From NCBI GenBank assembly GCA_963714255.1, contig CAVQNU010000006.1, positions 186,001 through 250,000 of the forward strand: 64,000 bases of DNA, given 5' to 3'. Position numbers and translations under genes: made by a program. This document shows, piece by piece, positions 8,960 to 17,896 of the stretch; the stretch's first letter is position 1; each line of letters opens with the position of its first letter. Source of the DNA: Rhodovastum sp963714255. GTDB taxonomy: Bacteria > Pseudomonadota > Alphaproteobacteria > Acetobacterales > Acetobacteraceae. The notes beneath the pieces are model-generated. The model saw only the letters and a program-made list of their open reading frames with translations, was not told where the DNA came from and made no database searches.

Positions 8960-9205
8960 GCTCGGGCGGGAGGGAAGCAAGGAAGGCCAGGGCTCTGCCC
9001 GGACCGCGGGGGCGGGACCCCCTGGACCCCGCTACTTAAGACAGTTGTTGAACGAGGGGGGTGAGGCGGTGAACCGGCTAACCGCCTCACCCCCCTCGTT
9101 CAACAACTGTCTAAAAGTAATGGGTTCCAAGGGGCCCCTGCCCCTTGGCGGGTCCAGGGCAGAGCCCTGGCCTTCCTTGCCTTCCCTCCCGCCAGAGCCC
9201 CATTG
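8960..9205. repeat. Nested palindromic element, copy C (full length, perfect 30-bp core hairpin)
   Basis: Outer arms GGGAGGGAAGCAAGGAAGGC and its inverse extend outward through the DUF1244 stop codon region with a few mismatches. The core stem 9041-9070 pairs perfectly with 9081-9110 (begins ACAGTTGTTGAACGAGGGGG) around the loop GAACCGGCTA. The core is bounded by CTTAAG and CTAAAAGTAATGGG as in copy A. It fills the 300-bp gap; no gene is supported there. Confidence 0.88.
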
Positions 9206-9261
9206 ACCCGGCCAGGGCAGGCCGGTAAGCCCGCCCCCCCGTCTCAGGAGTTGATTTGCGC

Positions 9262-9558
9262 ATGGCTCGTCCCGCCGCTGCGAAGGATGCCACCGGCCCC
9301 GACGCCGGTCCGGAAAACGCCCAATGGGGCAACATCGCCGCCGACCGGTTGCGCAGCATCATCGAGCGCATCGAGCGCCTGGAGGAGGAGCGCAAGGCGC
9401 TCGCCGGCGACATCAAGGACATCTATGCCGAGGCCAAGAGTGCGGGTTTCGACGTGAAGGTGATCCGCCAGCTCATCAGCATCCGCCGCAAGGAGCCGGC
9501 CGAGGTCGAGGAGCAGGAGACGCTGCTGGACGTTTATCGGCGCGCGCTCGGGATGTAG
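9262..9558 (+). CDS. DUF2312 family protein (GapR-like nucleoid protein)
   Basis: 98 residues from the ATG at 9262 with CAGGAG upstream; a TTG six bases earlier is in frame. After a short disordered N terminus the sequence is AADRLRSIIERIERLEEERK, then ALAGDIKDIYAEAKSAGFDV and KVIRQLISIRRKE. This is the DUF2312 signature. The best-known member, GapR of Caulobacter, is a coiled-coil tetramer that encircles overtwisted AT-rich DNA and assists replication and transcription. A nucleoid role is inferred from family membership. The long helix predicted for 25-60 fits a coiled coil. Confidence 0.92.
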   Translation: MARPAAAKDATGPDAGPENAQWGNIAADRLRSIIERIERLEEERKALAGDIKDIYAEAKSAGFDVKVIRQLISIRRKEPAEVEEQETLLDVYRRALGM

Positions 9559-9606
9559 CGGCCCGGACCGGGACAAACCGGCGTCTGGCGCTCTATGATG
9601 GGTGCG

Positions 9607-10623
9607 ATGCGCGCCGTGGTTTTCAGCACCAAATCCTACGACCGGCGGACCCTGGAAGAGCAGAACGCCCGCTACGGGCACGATCTGGTGTTCCAGGAGC
9701 CACGCCTGACCCTGGCGACGGCATCGCTGGCCGGGGGGTTCCCGGTGGTTTGCGGCTTCGTCAACGACAGTTTTGATGCGGCCGTGCTGGAACGGCTGGC
9801 AGCCGGCGGAACGCGGCTGATCGCGCTGCGCTGCGCGGGGTTCAACAATGTGGATCTGCGCGCCGCGGCGCGGCTCGGGATCGCGGTCAGCCGGGTGCCG
9901 GCCTATTCGCCGCATGCGGTTTCGGAGTTCACCGTCGGGCTGATCCTGTCGCTGGTTCGTGGCATCCACCGCGCGTATGCCCGCACGCGCGCGAATAATT
10001 TTGCCCTTGAAGGATTGCTCGGTTTCGACCTGCACGGGCGCGCCGCCGGTGTGATCGGCACCGGCCGGATCGGCGCCCTGGTGGCGCGCGCCCTGGTCGC
10101 GGGGTTCGGGTGCCGGGTGCTCGCGCATGATTTGCAGGCCGACCCGGATTTGCTTGCCCTGGGCGTCGTCTACACCGATCTGCCGGCGCTGATGGCCGAA
10201 AGCGACGTGATCACGCTGCACTGCCCGCTGACCCCGGCCACGCGGCATTTGGTGCGGGCCGAGACCATGGTCGCCATGCGGCGGGGGGCGTTGCTGGTGA
10301 ACACCAGCCGCGGCGCGCTGATCGATGCCGAGGATGTCATCGATGCCCTGAAGGACGGCCGGGTGGGCGGCCTGGCGCTCGATGTCTATGAACAGGAAGC
10401 CGATCTGTTCTTCGAGGACCTGTCCAACGAGATTGTCCAGGACGACACGCTGCAGCGCCTGTTGATGTTCCCGAATGTGCTGGTCACCTCGCATCAGGCG
10501 TTTTTTACCCAGGAAGCGCTGGGTGCGATCGCCGCCACCACGCTTGCGAGCATTGCCGCATTCGGGCGCGGCGAGGCGCTGGCGAACGCGGTGACGATGG
10601 CCATGATCGCGCCGGCCGCCTGA
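9607..10623 (+). CDS. D-isomer 2-hydroxyacid dehydrogenase (D-lactate dehydrogenase type)
   Basis: 338 residues from MRAVVFSTKSYD at 9607; ATGs at 9595 and 9598 are alternatives. It is NAD-dependent: the Rossmann GTGRIGALVARAL motif is near residue 150. The catalytic Arg is in RCAGFNNVD. NTSRGALIDAEDVIDALK, the acid residue in DVYEQEADLFFED, and the catalytic His in TSHQAFFT are all present. The DLxxExxLFFED segment and FFTQEAL are typical of fermentative D-lactate dehydrogenases (LdhA) rather than PGDH or formate dehydrogenase. It would interconvert D-lactate and pyruvate, fitting with the pyruvate kinase nearby, though substrate is not proven. Confidence 0.9.
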   Translation: MRAVVFSTKSYDRRTLEEQNARYGHDLVFQEPRLTLATASLAGGFPVVCGFVNDSFDAAVLERLAAGGTRLIALRCAGFNNVDLRAAARLGIAVSRVPAYSPHAVSEFTVGLILSLVRGIHRAYARTRANNFALEGLLGFDLHGRAAGVIGTGRIGALVARALVAGFGCRVLAHDLQADPDLLALGVVYTDLPALMAESDVITLHCPLTPATRHLVRAETMVAMRRGALLVNTSRGALIDAEDVIDALKDGRVGGLALDVYEQEADLFFEDLSNEIVQDDTLQRLLMFPNVLVTSHQAFFTQEALGAIAATTLASIAAFGRGEALANAVTMAMIAPAA

Positions 10624-10744
10624 GACGGCGGGACCGCCCGACCTTGTTCCCGTTTTCAGCCGCGAACCATGCTATCCTGCCCCTGCGATGGCGGGGCGCA
10701 GAATGCCCGCCAGGGAAGAACGTCTCCAGGAAGGGCATTTTGCT

Positions 10745-11752
10745 ATGCAAGTCAAAGATGCCATCGACAGGATCCCGGGCGGCCTGATGCTCGTGCCGCT
10801 GCTGCTTGGCGCGCTGTGCAAGACCTTCGTGCCCGGCGCACCCGCCTACTTCAAAGGCTTCACCCAGGGGATCATGACCGGGGTCATTCCGATCCTGGCG
10901 GTGTGGTTCTTCTGCATGGGCGCCTCGATCACGCTGAGCGCCACCGGCACCGTGCTGCGCAAGTCGGGGACTCTGGTGCTCACCAAGCTGTTCTCGGCCT
11001 GGGTCATCACCATTGCCGCTTCCTGGTTCATTCCCGTCGAAGGCATCCAGACCGGGTTCTTCGCCGGCCTGTCGATCCTCGCCATCGTCGCCGCGATGGA
11101 CATGACCAATGGCGGACTCTACGCCTCGCTGATGCAGACATACGGCACCAGGGAGGAAGCCGGGGCCTTCGTGCTGACCTCCATCGAGTCCGGCCCGCTG
11201 ATGAGCATGATCATCCTCGGCGCCTCCGGCGTGGCGCATTTCGAGCCACAGGTGTTCGTCGGCGCCGTGCTGCCGTTCCTGGCCGGCTTCGCGCTCGGCA
11301 ATCTTGATCCGAAGCTGCGTGCCTTGTTCGCGCCGGGCGGCATGCTGATGATCCCGTTCTTCGCTTTCGCCCTGGGCAACACGATCGACCTCGGCAACCT
11401 GCTTGCACCGCTGGCGGGGCTGGGCGTTTTGCTCGCTCTGACGGTCATTGTACTGACCGGCATCCCCCTGATCCTGGCCGACAAATATATCGGCGGCGGC
11501 AGCGGCACTGCCGGTCTCGCGGCATCCTCCACCGCCGGCGCGGCAGCGGCCAACCCGATCGCCATCGCCGCCGTGGCGCCGCAGTTCGCGCCGACAGCGC
11601 AGAGTGCCACGGTGCTGGTAGCGATCTGCGTTATCATTACGTCCATCGTCGTGCCGGTTCTCACCGGACTTTGGTACAAGAAGTTCGGCCTCGGCATGGC
11701 TGGGCGCGCGAGCGGGAGCGAGCCGCCGCCGCAACTGGTGCCGGCGGACTGA
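10745..11752 (+). CDS. kdgT: 2-keto-3-deoxygluconate permease (KdgT family)
   Basis: 335 residues from MQVKDAIDRIPGGLMLVPLL at 10745, preceded by AGGAAGG. The sequence is almost entirely hydrophobic with about ten transmembrane helices. The family hallmarks are GALCKTFVPGAPAYFKGFTQ, FFCMGASITL, AAMDMTNGGLYASLM and SIESGPLMSM. KdgT proteins are inner-membrane proton symporters for 2-keto-3-deoxygluconate and similar uronate degradation products. No kdg catabolic genes are in the window, so substrate assignment rests on family only. An Ala/Gly-rich loop (about 255-285) precedes the last helices. Confidence 0.9.
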   Translation: MQVKDAIDRIPGGLMLVPLLLGALCKTFVPGAPAYFKGFTQGIMTGVIPILAVWFFCMGASITLSATGTVLRKSGTLVLTKLFSAWVITIAASWFIPVEGIQTGFFAGLSILAIVAAMDMTNGGLYASLMQTYGTREEAGAFVLTSIESGPLMSMIILGASGVAHFEPQVFVGAVLPFLAGFALGNLDPKLRALFAPGGMLMIPFFAFALGNTIDLGNLLAPLAGLGVLLALTVIVLTGIPLILADKYIGGGSGTAGLAASSTAGAAAANPIAIAAVAPQFAPTAQSATVLVAICVIITSIVVPVLTGLWYKKFGLGMAGRASGSEPPPQLVPAD

Positions 11753-11851
11753 CCGCATTCCCGCAAGGTCAGGGCCGGCCACTGGCGGGCGGGTTCGTGT
11801 GCGGCATGAATCCGTTTGCGGCGATGACGAGAGGCCGGCCTTCGCCAGCGA

Positions 11852-13186
11852 TCAGGTTTCGCGCGACGCCGCTGAGGGATGCAGCCGTGATCCGTGGTTG
11901 AACCGGGACAACCGAAACGGTGTCGGATCCACCACGGGGGCTTCGCCCGTGACCAGTTCCGCCATCAGTCGCCCCGCCCCCGGGCCGATGCCGAAGCCGT
12001 GACCGGTGAAGCCGGTGGCGACGAACAGCCCCGGTAACGCATCGACCGCCGAGATCACGGGCAATTCGTCGGGCGTCACATCGATCACACCGCCCCAGGT
12101 TTCCGCGATGCGCATGGCACGGAACGCCGGAAAGGCGGCGGTCGCGCTTTTGCGCCCCTGCTCGAGGATCGGCGCATAGGGCTCGGGATCCAGCACCCGC
12201 ACGCGCTCGAACGGCGAGGCTTCGTCCAGCGCCCAGCGGCGGGGGACGCGCCAGGCATCGATAAACCCGGCGCCGAGGCGCAGGCGCATGTCGCGCCACT
12301 TGACACGCAGCGACGGGACGAAATCGCCGAACAAACGTAACGTGTCCGGCGTGATGTCATGCAAGTTGCCCCGCCAGCTGGCGACGTTGTAGCCGCCGTC
12401 CAGCCGCTTGCGCAGACCGAAGCCAAAGCCGCCGCAGGAGATCTCCGGGCCGTCCAGGGGTTCGGTGCGCAGCACGGACGATATCACCTTGAGCTGTGGC
12501 AGCCTGACCCCGAGGTTGCCGCAGAACAGCCGCGACCAGACCCCGCCGGCCACCACCACGGCGTTGCAGGCGACGCGTCCCCGCTCGGTCACTGCAGCAA
12601 TGACGCGTCCTGCCTGCGTTTCGATTCCACGCACGGCGCAGTGGGTGACGATGGCGGCGCCGTGTTTGCGCGCCGCTTCGCCGATCGCCGGTGCGGCCAG
12701 TTGCGGTTCGGCGCGGCCGTCGCTCGGGGTGTAGAGGCCGCCGGCCCAGTCGCCTTCCAGGCCGGGCAGCAGCTTCGCCGCCTCGGCGCCGGTCACCAGC
12801 CTTGCGTCGAGCGGGAACGAACGCACCGCCGCCAGCCAGGCCTCGCGCTCGGCCAGCTCGGCCTTCGTCCGGGAGAGATAAAGAATGCCGCTTTCCCGCC
12901 AGCCCGTCGTTGCCTCGGTCAGCCCATCCATCTGCCGCCACAGACGCAGGCTTTCGATCGCGAGCGGCACCTCGCGCGGATCGCGCCCCATCGTGCGGCA
13001 CCACCCCCAGTTGCGGCTCGACTGCTCCGCCGCGATGGCGCCTTTCTCGCAGAGCAGGACAGCGACACCCTTGCGCGCCAGGAACAGGGCGGTGCTGGCG
13101 CCGATGATGCCGCCGCCGACCACCACAACATCCGTGCGCGCCGGCGGAACCGCATCGGAGCGGACGGGTTCAACACGCGGAGCCAT
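11852..13186 (-). CDS. FAD-dependent oxidoreductase of the D-amino acid/glycine oxidase (DAO) family
   Basis: 444 residues from the ATG at 13186 with AGGAGG eight bases upstream. The reading frame is open further upstream, but only antisense to the ABC gene. The N-terminal dinucleotide-binding motif is VVVVGGGIIGASTALFLARK, then EKGAIAAEQSSRNWGWCR. The C terminus has GVIDVTPDELPVIS and GLFVATGFTGHGFGIGPGAG, the second FAD contact typical of DadA/sarcosine-oxidase-like enzymes. It probably oxidises an amino acid or N-substituted amino acid to a keto acid. It is divergent from the peptide-type ABC operon with 105 bp between, which suggests the transporter may import its substrate. No signal peptide is seen. 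Confidence 0.9.
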   Translation of the reverse strand: MAPRVEPVRSDAVPPARTDVVVVGGGIIGASTALFLARKGVAVLLCEKGAIAAEQSSRNWGWCRTMGRDPREVPLAIESLRLWRQMDGLTEATTGWRESGILYLSRTKAELAEREAWLAAVRSFPLDARLVTGAEAAKLLPGLEGDWAGGLYTPSDGRAEPQLAAPAIGEAARKHGAAIVTHCAVRGIETQAGRVIAAVTERGRVACNAVVVAGGVWSRLFCGNLGVRLPQLKVISSVLRTEPLDGPEISCGGFGFGLRKRLDGGYNVASWRGNLHDITPDTLRLFGDFVPSLRVKWRDMRLRLGAGFIDAWRVPRRWALDEASPFERVRVLDPEPYAPILEQGRKSATAAFPAFRAMRIAETWGGVIDVTPDELPVISAVDALPGLFVATGFTGHGFGIGPGAGRLMAELVTGEAPVVDPTPFRLSRFNHGSRLHPSAASRET

Positions 13187-13291
13187 GCAGGACCTCCTGA
13201 AACGGGCAGTCACGACAGCGCCCCGTGCGGATTGCGTTCCGCGCGCGGGCTTGCTTGCACCTTTGTCCCCACTCGGCCACGCTGACAAGCA

Positions 13292-14275
13292 ATGCCGCAT
13301 CCTGACACCCTGGTTTTGCACCTCGAGGGGCTGCGCACCGAGTTCCGCATCGACGGCGCCTGGCGTGCCGCGGTGGACGGGATTTCCCTTTCGCTTCGCC
13401 GTGGTGAGACGCTGGCGCTGGTCGGCGAATCGGGCTGCGGCAAGTCGGTGACGGCGCTGTCCGTCATGGGACTGATACCCAGGCCCGCCGGCCGGATCGC
13501 CGCCGGGCGGATTATCCTGGCGGGGCGCGACATCGCGGGACTGCCGGAGCCGGCTTTGGAAAAGCTCCGCGGCGACCGCATGGCGATGGTTTTCCAGGAG
13601 CCGGAGACCAGCCTGAACCCGGTCATGACCATCGGCCAGCAAGTGGCCGAGGGTCTGCGCCTGCATCGCGGTGTTTCCCGGGCGGCGGCGAACCAACAGG
13701 CGCTGGCGGTACTGGAGGAAGTCAAGATTCCATCTGCCGCGCAACGATTTCATGATTATCCGCATCAGTTCTCGGGCGGCATGCGCCAGCGGGTGATGAT
13801 TGCGATCGCGGTGGCGTGCCAGCCGGCGCTGCTGCTGGCCGACGAGCCGACCACGGCGCTGGACGTGACAATCCAGGCGCAGGTGCTGGGTCTGCTCGCC
13901 GACCTGAAGGACCGGCATGGCATGTCGATGCTGTTCATCACCCATAATCTCGGCGTGGTGGCACAGATCGCCGACCGGGTGGCGGTGATGTATGCCGGCC
14001 AGATCGTCGAGGAGGGGCCGGTCCATGCCATCTTCGCCCGGCCCCGCCACCCTTACACCGCGGCGCTGTTCGCGGCGATTCCGCGCATGGACCTCGACCG
14101 GCAGGACCTGGTCGCGATCCCGGGGCGGGTGCCGTCGCTCGATGCCATGCCGGCGGGCTGCCGCTTCGCGCCACGCTGCGCGCTGGCCCGCGCCGGTTGC
14201 GAGCGTCCGCAGACGCTCGGGCTGGCAGGGCCGGGGCATGCGGTGCGGTGCCATGTTGCTGGGGCAAGCAAGTGA
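13292..14275 (+). CDS. Peptide-type ABC transporter ATP-binding protein (DppD/OppD-like)
   Basis: 327 residues. Walker A GESGCGKS (about 48-55), Q-loop QEPETSLNPVMTIGQQ, signature FSGGMRQRV, Walker B LLLADEPTTALD and H-loop ITHN are all intact. The C-terminal extension PRHPYTAALFAAIP and CRFAPRCALARAGC is the oligopeptide/dipeptide-specific domain, whose cysteines bind an Fe-S cluster in related subunits. It is the first gene of the operon ATPase-SBP-permease-permease-ATPase and pairs with the second ATPase at 17897. The final A of its stop codon is the first base of a perfect 15-bp hairpin. Confidence 0.94.
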   Translation: MPHPDTLVLHLEGLRTEFRIDGAWRAAVDGISLSLRRGETLALVGESGCGKSVTALSVMGLIPRPAGRIAAGRIILAGRDIAGLPEPALEKLRGDRMAMVFQEPETSLNPVMTIGQQVAEGLRLHRGVSRAAANQQALAVLEEVKIPSAAQRFHDYPHQFSGGMRQRVMIAIAVACQPALLLADEPTTALDVTIQAQVLGLLADLKDRHGMSMLFITHNLGVVAQIADRVAVMYAGQIVEEGPVHAIFARPRHPYTAALFAAIPRMDLDRQDLVAIPGRVPSLDAMPAGCRFAPRCALARAGCERPQTLGLAGPGHAVRCHVAGASK

Positions 14276-14307
14276 AGGAAGGCCAGGGCTCTGCCCTGGC
14301 CTTCCTT
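14275..14307. repeat. Minimal palindromic element, copy D
   Basis: AAGGAAGGCCAGGGC pairs perfectly with GCCCTGGCCTTCCTT around a TCT loop. It starts on the last base of the upstream stop codon. It is the bare outer arm of the longer elements and could attenuate or stabilise mRNA between the ATPase and the binding-protein gene. Confidence 0.8.
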
Positions 14308-14375
14308 CCGGCGCCTGTTCCGTTGCTCCGCGTTCGCCGCTACAACCCCCCAACGTCCTAAGACAGGAGATCGCC

Positions 14376-15917
14376 ATGATGCTCCGTGCCGCCCTGCTGG
14401 CTGCCACGCTCCTGCTGCCGGTGCACGCCTTCGCCGCGCCGAAGACGACCCTGACCGTCGGCATGGCCGCGCAGGACGTGGGCCGGCTGGACCCGCATTT
14501 CGCCGTCTCCACCCCCGATCGCGCGGTGGTGGCCTGGATGTTCAATGCGCTGGTGCGCTTCAAGCCCGGCACCATGTCGCCCGCCGATATCGAGCCCGAC
14601 CTGGCGGAACGCTGGGAAAGCTCGCCCGACAAGAAAGTCTGGACCTTCCATCTCCGCCACGGGGTGAAGTTCCATGGTGACTACGGCGAACTGACCGCCG
14701 ACGACGTGGTGTTCAGCCTGAAAAAATCCGCCGACCATACGCGATCGGCCGTCTCGGCCGACTTCGCCGCGTTCGACACGATCGAAGCGATCGACCCTTA
14801 CACGGTGCGCATCATCCTGAAGCAAACCGTGCCCAGCCTGCTCGGCATCCTGACCAATTACGGCGGCGGTTTCATCGTCTCGCGCAAGGCGGTGGAGAAG
14901 CTGGGCGATGCGTTCAGCCGCGCCCCGATCGGAACGGGACCGTTCGCGTTTGCCTCGCTCATCCCCAACCAGTCGCTCGAGCTGGATGCCAACACCGCGT
15001 ATTTCCGCGGCGCGCCGAAGCTGACCCATATCAGCTACCGCTTCCTGCCCTCCAATGCCTCGCGCGACCTCGCGTTCCAGAACGGCGAGCTCGACCTTGC
15101 CTTCGGCATGCAGGACCAGACCTGGGTCAGCCGCAGCCGCAAGATCCCCAACGCCATTGTCGATGTGTTCGAGCCCGGCGAGGAAGCGCTGCTGCACCTG
15201 AACATGACGCAGAAGCCGCTGGATGACATCCGCGTGCGCCAGGCGATCGCCTATGCGGTGAACCGGCCGGAGCTGCTGGCCTGGCAGGGTGCCGATGTCT
15301 CGCGCCAGCCGGGCAGCGTGATCCCGATCGGCAATCTCGGCTACACGGCCGACAACGGTCTGCCGCAGTTCAACCCGCAAAAAGCCAAGGCGCTGCTGGC
15401 CGAAGCCGGCTATCCCAACGGACTGACGCTGAAGGTGATCCACACCCAGTTGGCCAGCATGCTGGCGCAGATGCAGGTGGTGCAGGCCGAGCTGAAACGC
15501 GTCGGCATCACCCTCGACCTGCAAGTGGTCGAGCATGCCACCTACCACCAGATGATCCGCCAGGACCTTTCCAGCATCGTCTTCTACAATGCGGCGCGGT
15601 TTCCGGTGGCCGACATCTACCTCACCCAGTTCTACCACTCGCGCAGCACGGTGAAGACGCCGACGGCGGTGACCAATTTCAGCCACTGCAACGCCGCCGA
15701 CGCCGAGATCGACGCCGCCCGCACCGAGCCCGACGCGCAGAAGCAGATCGCGCTGTGGCACGCCGCACAGCGCAAAATCGTCGCCGAAGTATGCGCGGTG
15801 CCGCTGATTGAGACGTTGCAGGCCTGGGTGCGGCGCGCCGATCTCGACTATGGCTTTCCGCTGAAGGGCTCGCTGTCGCTCGGGCCGATGATTACGGAAG
15901 CAACGCATTTCAAGTGA
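14376..15917 (+). CDS. ABC transporter periplasmic substrate-binding protein (SBP family 5)
   Basis: 513 residues from the ATG at 14376 with ACAGGAGA upstream. The signal peptide is MMLRAALLAATLLLPVHAFA, cleaved before APKTT. Family 5 features are DPHFAVSTPDRAVVAWMFNA, LAERWESSPDKKVWTFHLR, GVKFHGDYGELTADDVVFSL and the C-lobe segment QAIAYAVNRPELL. Such proteins deliver peptides, opines, nickel or similar ligands to the two permeases encoded downstream. Its stop overlaps the first permease start (GTGA). The ligand cannot be read from sequence; the divergent amino-acid-oxidase-like gene suggests an amino acid derivative or small peptide. Confidence 0.94.
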   Translation: MMLRAALLAATLLLPVHAFAAPKTTLTVGMAAQDVGRLDPHFAVSTPDRAVVAWMFNALVRFKPGTMSPADIEPDLAERWESSPDKKVWTFHLRHGVKFHGDYGELTADDVVFSLKKSADHTRSAVSADFAAFDTIEAIDPYTVRIILKQTVPSLLGILTNYGGGFIVSRKAVEKLGDAFSRAPIGTGPFAFASLIPNQSLELDANTAYFRGAPKLTHISYRFLPSNASRDLAFQNGELDLAFGMQDQTWVSRSRKIPNAIVDVFEPGEEALLHLNMTQKPLDDIRVRQAIAYAVNRPELLAWQGADVSRQPGSVIPIGNLGYTADNGLPQFNPQKAKALLAEAGYPNGLTLKVIHTQLASMLAQMQVVQAELKRVGITLDLQVVEHATYHQMIRQDLSSIVFYNAARFPVADIYLTQFYHSRSTVKTPTAVTNFSHCNAADAEIDAARTEPDAQKQIALWHAAQRKIVAEVCAVPLIETLQAWVRRADLDYGFPLKGSLSLGPMITEATHFK

Positions 15918-16855
15918 CGTTTTACGTCATCCGGCGGCTGCTGGCGTCGATCCCGACGCTGCTGGCGGTGCTGACCCTGGTGTTCGTGATCGTGCGGATC
16001 GTCCCGGGCGATCCGGCGATTGCGATCCTGGGCGACCGGGCGACGCCCGCGGCGGTGGCGGCGCTGCAGCAAAAGCTTGGCCTGGACAAGCCGATCTGGG
16101 AGCAATACGTGAGCTTCCTGCGGCAATCCCTGTCCGGCGATTTCGGCGCCTCGATGGTGACCAACCGGCCGATCCTGGCCGATGTGGGCGCGGTGTTGCC
16201 GCACACCATCGACCTCACGGTCGCGGCGATGCTGATCGGCACGCTGATCGGCGTTCCCGCCGGGGTGTCGGCGGCGCTGCACCGCAACCGCGCGATCGAT
16301 GTCGCGGCGCGGCTGCTGTCGCTGGTTGGCCTGTCGTTTCCGGTGTTCGTCTCCGGCATTTTCCTGCTGCTGGCCTTCGCGCTGCACTGGCGGATCTTTC
16401 CGGTGATCGGCAATGCCAACCTGGACGATCCGGTCGACCGGCTCATTAAACTCGTGCTGCCGGCGACGACGCTGGGCCTGGTGATGGCGGCTTACATCAC
16501 CCGGGTGACCCGCAGCGCCATGCTGCAAGTTCTGTCGGAGGACTACATTCGCACCGCGCGCGCCAAGGGCGTGCCCTGGCGACGCGTGGTGTGGCGGCAC
16601 GGGCTGCGCAATGCGGGCCTGCCGGTGGTGACGGTGGTCGGGCTGTATGTTGGCATTCTGATCGGCAATTCGGTGCTGACCGAGATTGTTTTCAACCGGC
16701 CGGGCCTGGGCAAGATCATTGTCGGCGCGCTGAACCAGCGCGACTACACGACGTTGCAGGGGCTGATGGTGATTTACTGTTTTCTCATCGTCGTCGTAAA
16801 TCTGCTGACCGATCTGGCGTATGGGGTGATTGACCCGCGGGTAAAGCAGGCGTGA
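15914..16855 (+). CDS. Peptide-type ABC transporter permease (DppB-like)
   Basis: 313 residues starting at GTG 15914, overlapping the previous stop. Six transmembrane helices are expected. The N-terminal RRLLASIPTLLAVLTLVFVI and RIVPGDPA motif is typical of DppB/OppB, and the EAA-type loop is YIRTARAKGVPWRRVVWRHG, which docks with the ATPase. NRPGLGKIIVGALNQRDYTT is the usual C-terminal region. Forms the inner-membrane pore with the second permease at 17067. Its stop overlaps the GTG of the repeat-encoded reading frame that follows. Confidence 0.95.
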   Translation: MTFYVIRRLLASIPTLLAVLTLVFVIVRIVPGDPAIAILGDRATPAAVAALQQKLGLDKPIWEQYVSFLRQSLSGDFGASMVTNRPILADVGAVLPHTIDLTVAAMLIGTLIGVPAGVSAALHRNRAIDVAARLLSLVGLSFPVFVSGIFLLLAFALHWRIFPVIGNANLDDPVDRLIKLVLPATTLGLVMAAYITRVTRSAMLQVLSEDYIRTARAKGVPWRRVVWRHGLRNAGLPVVTVVGLYVGILIGNSVLTEIVFNRPGLGKIIVGALNQRDYTTLQGLMVIYCFLIVVVNLLTDLAYGVIDPRVKQA

Positions 16856-17070
16856 ACGCCGGCAGCGCAGCGCGAGGCGCAGGCAAAGTCCGCAGCGCAG
16901 CGCGAGGCGCAGGCAAAGTCCGCAGCGCAGCGCGAGGCGCAGGCAAAGTCCGCAGCGCAGCGCGAGGCGCAGGCAAAGTCCGCAGCGCAGCGCGAGGCGC
17001 AGGCAAAGTCCGCAGCGCAGCGCGAGGCGCAGGCAAAGTCCGCAGCGCAGCGCGAGGCGAACTCGCGTGA
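16852..17070 (+). other. Open reading frame made of 10-residue repeats, coupled to both permease genes
   Basis: A 72-residue frame opens with GTG overlapping the upstream permease stop (GTGA). It closes with TGA overlapping the GTG of the downstream permease (GTGA). The frame is almost wholly the decapeptide RSAARGAGKV repeated by the 30-bp tandem array, ending ARGELA. It has no resemblance to a folded domain and is very basic. It may be translated merely as a coupling bridge that carries ribosomes from one permease gene to the next, or not at all. Its 30-bp period preserves frame whatever the copy number. Confidence 0.4.
16861..17058. repeat. 30-bp tandem repeat array, about 6.6 copies
   Basis: The unit CGCAGCGCAGCGCGAGGCGC plus AGGCAAAGTC occurs six times without interruption (16861-17040), then once in part. 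Only the first base of the first copy differs. The units are identical and have no spacers, so this is a recent tandem expansion and not a CRISPR. It sits exactly between two ABC permease genes that in most such operons overlap or lie a few bases apart. Confidence 0.97.
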
Positions 17071-17896
17071 GCCGCCTCATCCGGGCGATGCTGCGCAACC
17101 CGACCACTTCGGTGGGGGTACTGCTGTGCATCATCGTCGTGCTGGGCGCCGTGCTTGCCCCGTGGCTCTCGCCGCACGACCCGGCGGATCAGAGCATCCT
17201 CGATCGGTTGCGGCCGCCGGGCGGCGACTTCCCGCTCGGCACCGACACGTTCGGGCGCGACGTGCTGTCGCGCATCCTGTGGGGCGCGCGCATTTCGCTG
17301 GTGATTGCCGTGACCTCGATCTCCGCCGCCATCCTGGTGGGCGGCGCCATCGGCATGGTCAGCGGCTATGCCGGCGGGCGCTTCGACCTGTTCGTCATGC
17401 AGGTCATGGACGTGATGCTGTCATTCCCCAGCCTGATCCTCGGCCTGATCGTGGTGGCGCTGCTCGGGCCGGAGCTGATCAACCTGGTGATCGCCATTGC
17501 GCTCACCGCCATCGCGCCGTTCGCGCGCATCGCCCGCGCGCCGGTGCTGTCGCTGAAGCAGCGTGCGTTCGTCGAGGCGGGGCGGGCGCTCGGGTTTTCG
17601 CATGCGCGGGTGCTGTTCGTGCACATCCTGCCGAACATCCTCAGCGAGGTGCTGGTGATGGGCAGCCTGTGGATGGCGACCGCGGTGCGTACCGAGGCCT
17701 CGCTGTCGTTCATCGGCCTGGGGGTGAAGCCGCCGACGCCGACCTGGGGCGGCATGATGCGCGACGGGTTCGAGAACATTCTCGATGCGCCCTGGCTGTC
17801 GATCTGGCCCGGCCTGGCGATTCTGATCCTTGTGCTGGGGCTGAACATGGTGGGCGACGGCTTGCGCGATGCCACCGACCCGAAGCTGGCCGGCAC

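Noticed and set aside
11852..13186. FAD oxidoreductase as the missing QhpG monooxygenase
   Set aside because: Its motifs are of the D-amino acid oxidase/DadA type, it is 7 kb away, and it is divergent from an amino acid/peptide importer.
12359..13285. 308-codon plus-strand frame
   Set aside because: Antisense to the FAD oxidoreductase; lacks a ribosome binding site and domain.
13187..14632. Upstream extension of the FAD oxidoreductase frame
   Set aside because: It runs antisense through the ABC ATPase and has no homology; the AGGAGG before 13186 fixes the real start.
16861..17058. Regular 30-bp repeats resembling a CRISPR array
   Set aside because: The units are directly adjacent with no unique spacers and no cas genes nearby; it is a tandem array.
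15848..17134. Minus-strand frame with LALRCGLC repeats
   Set aside because: It is the reverse reading of the tandem array plus antisense of the permease; no start signal or family match.
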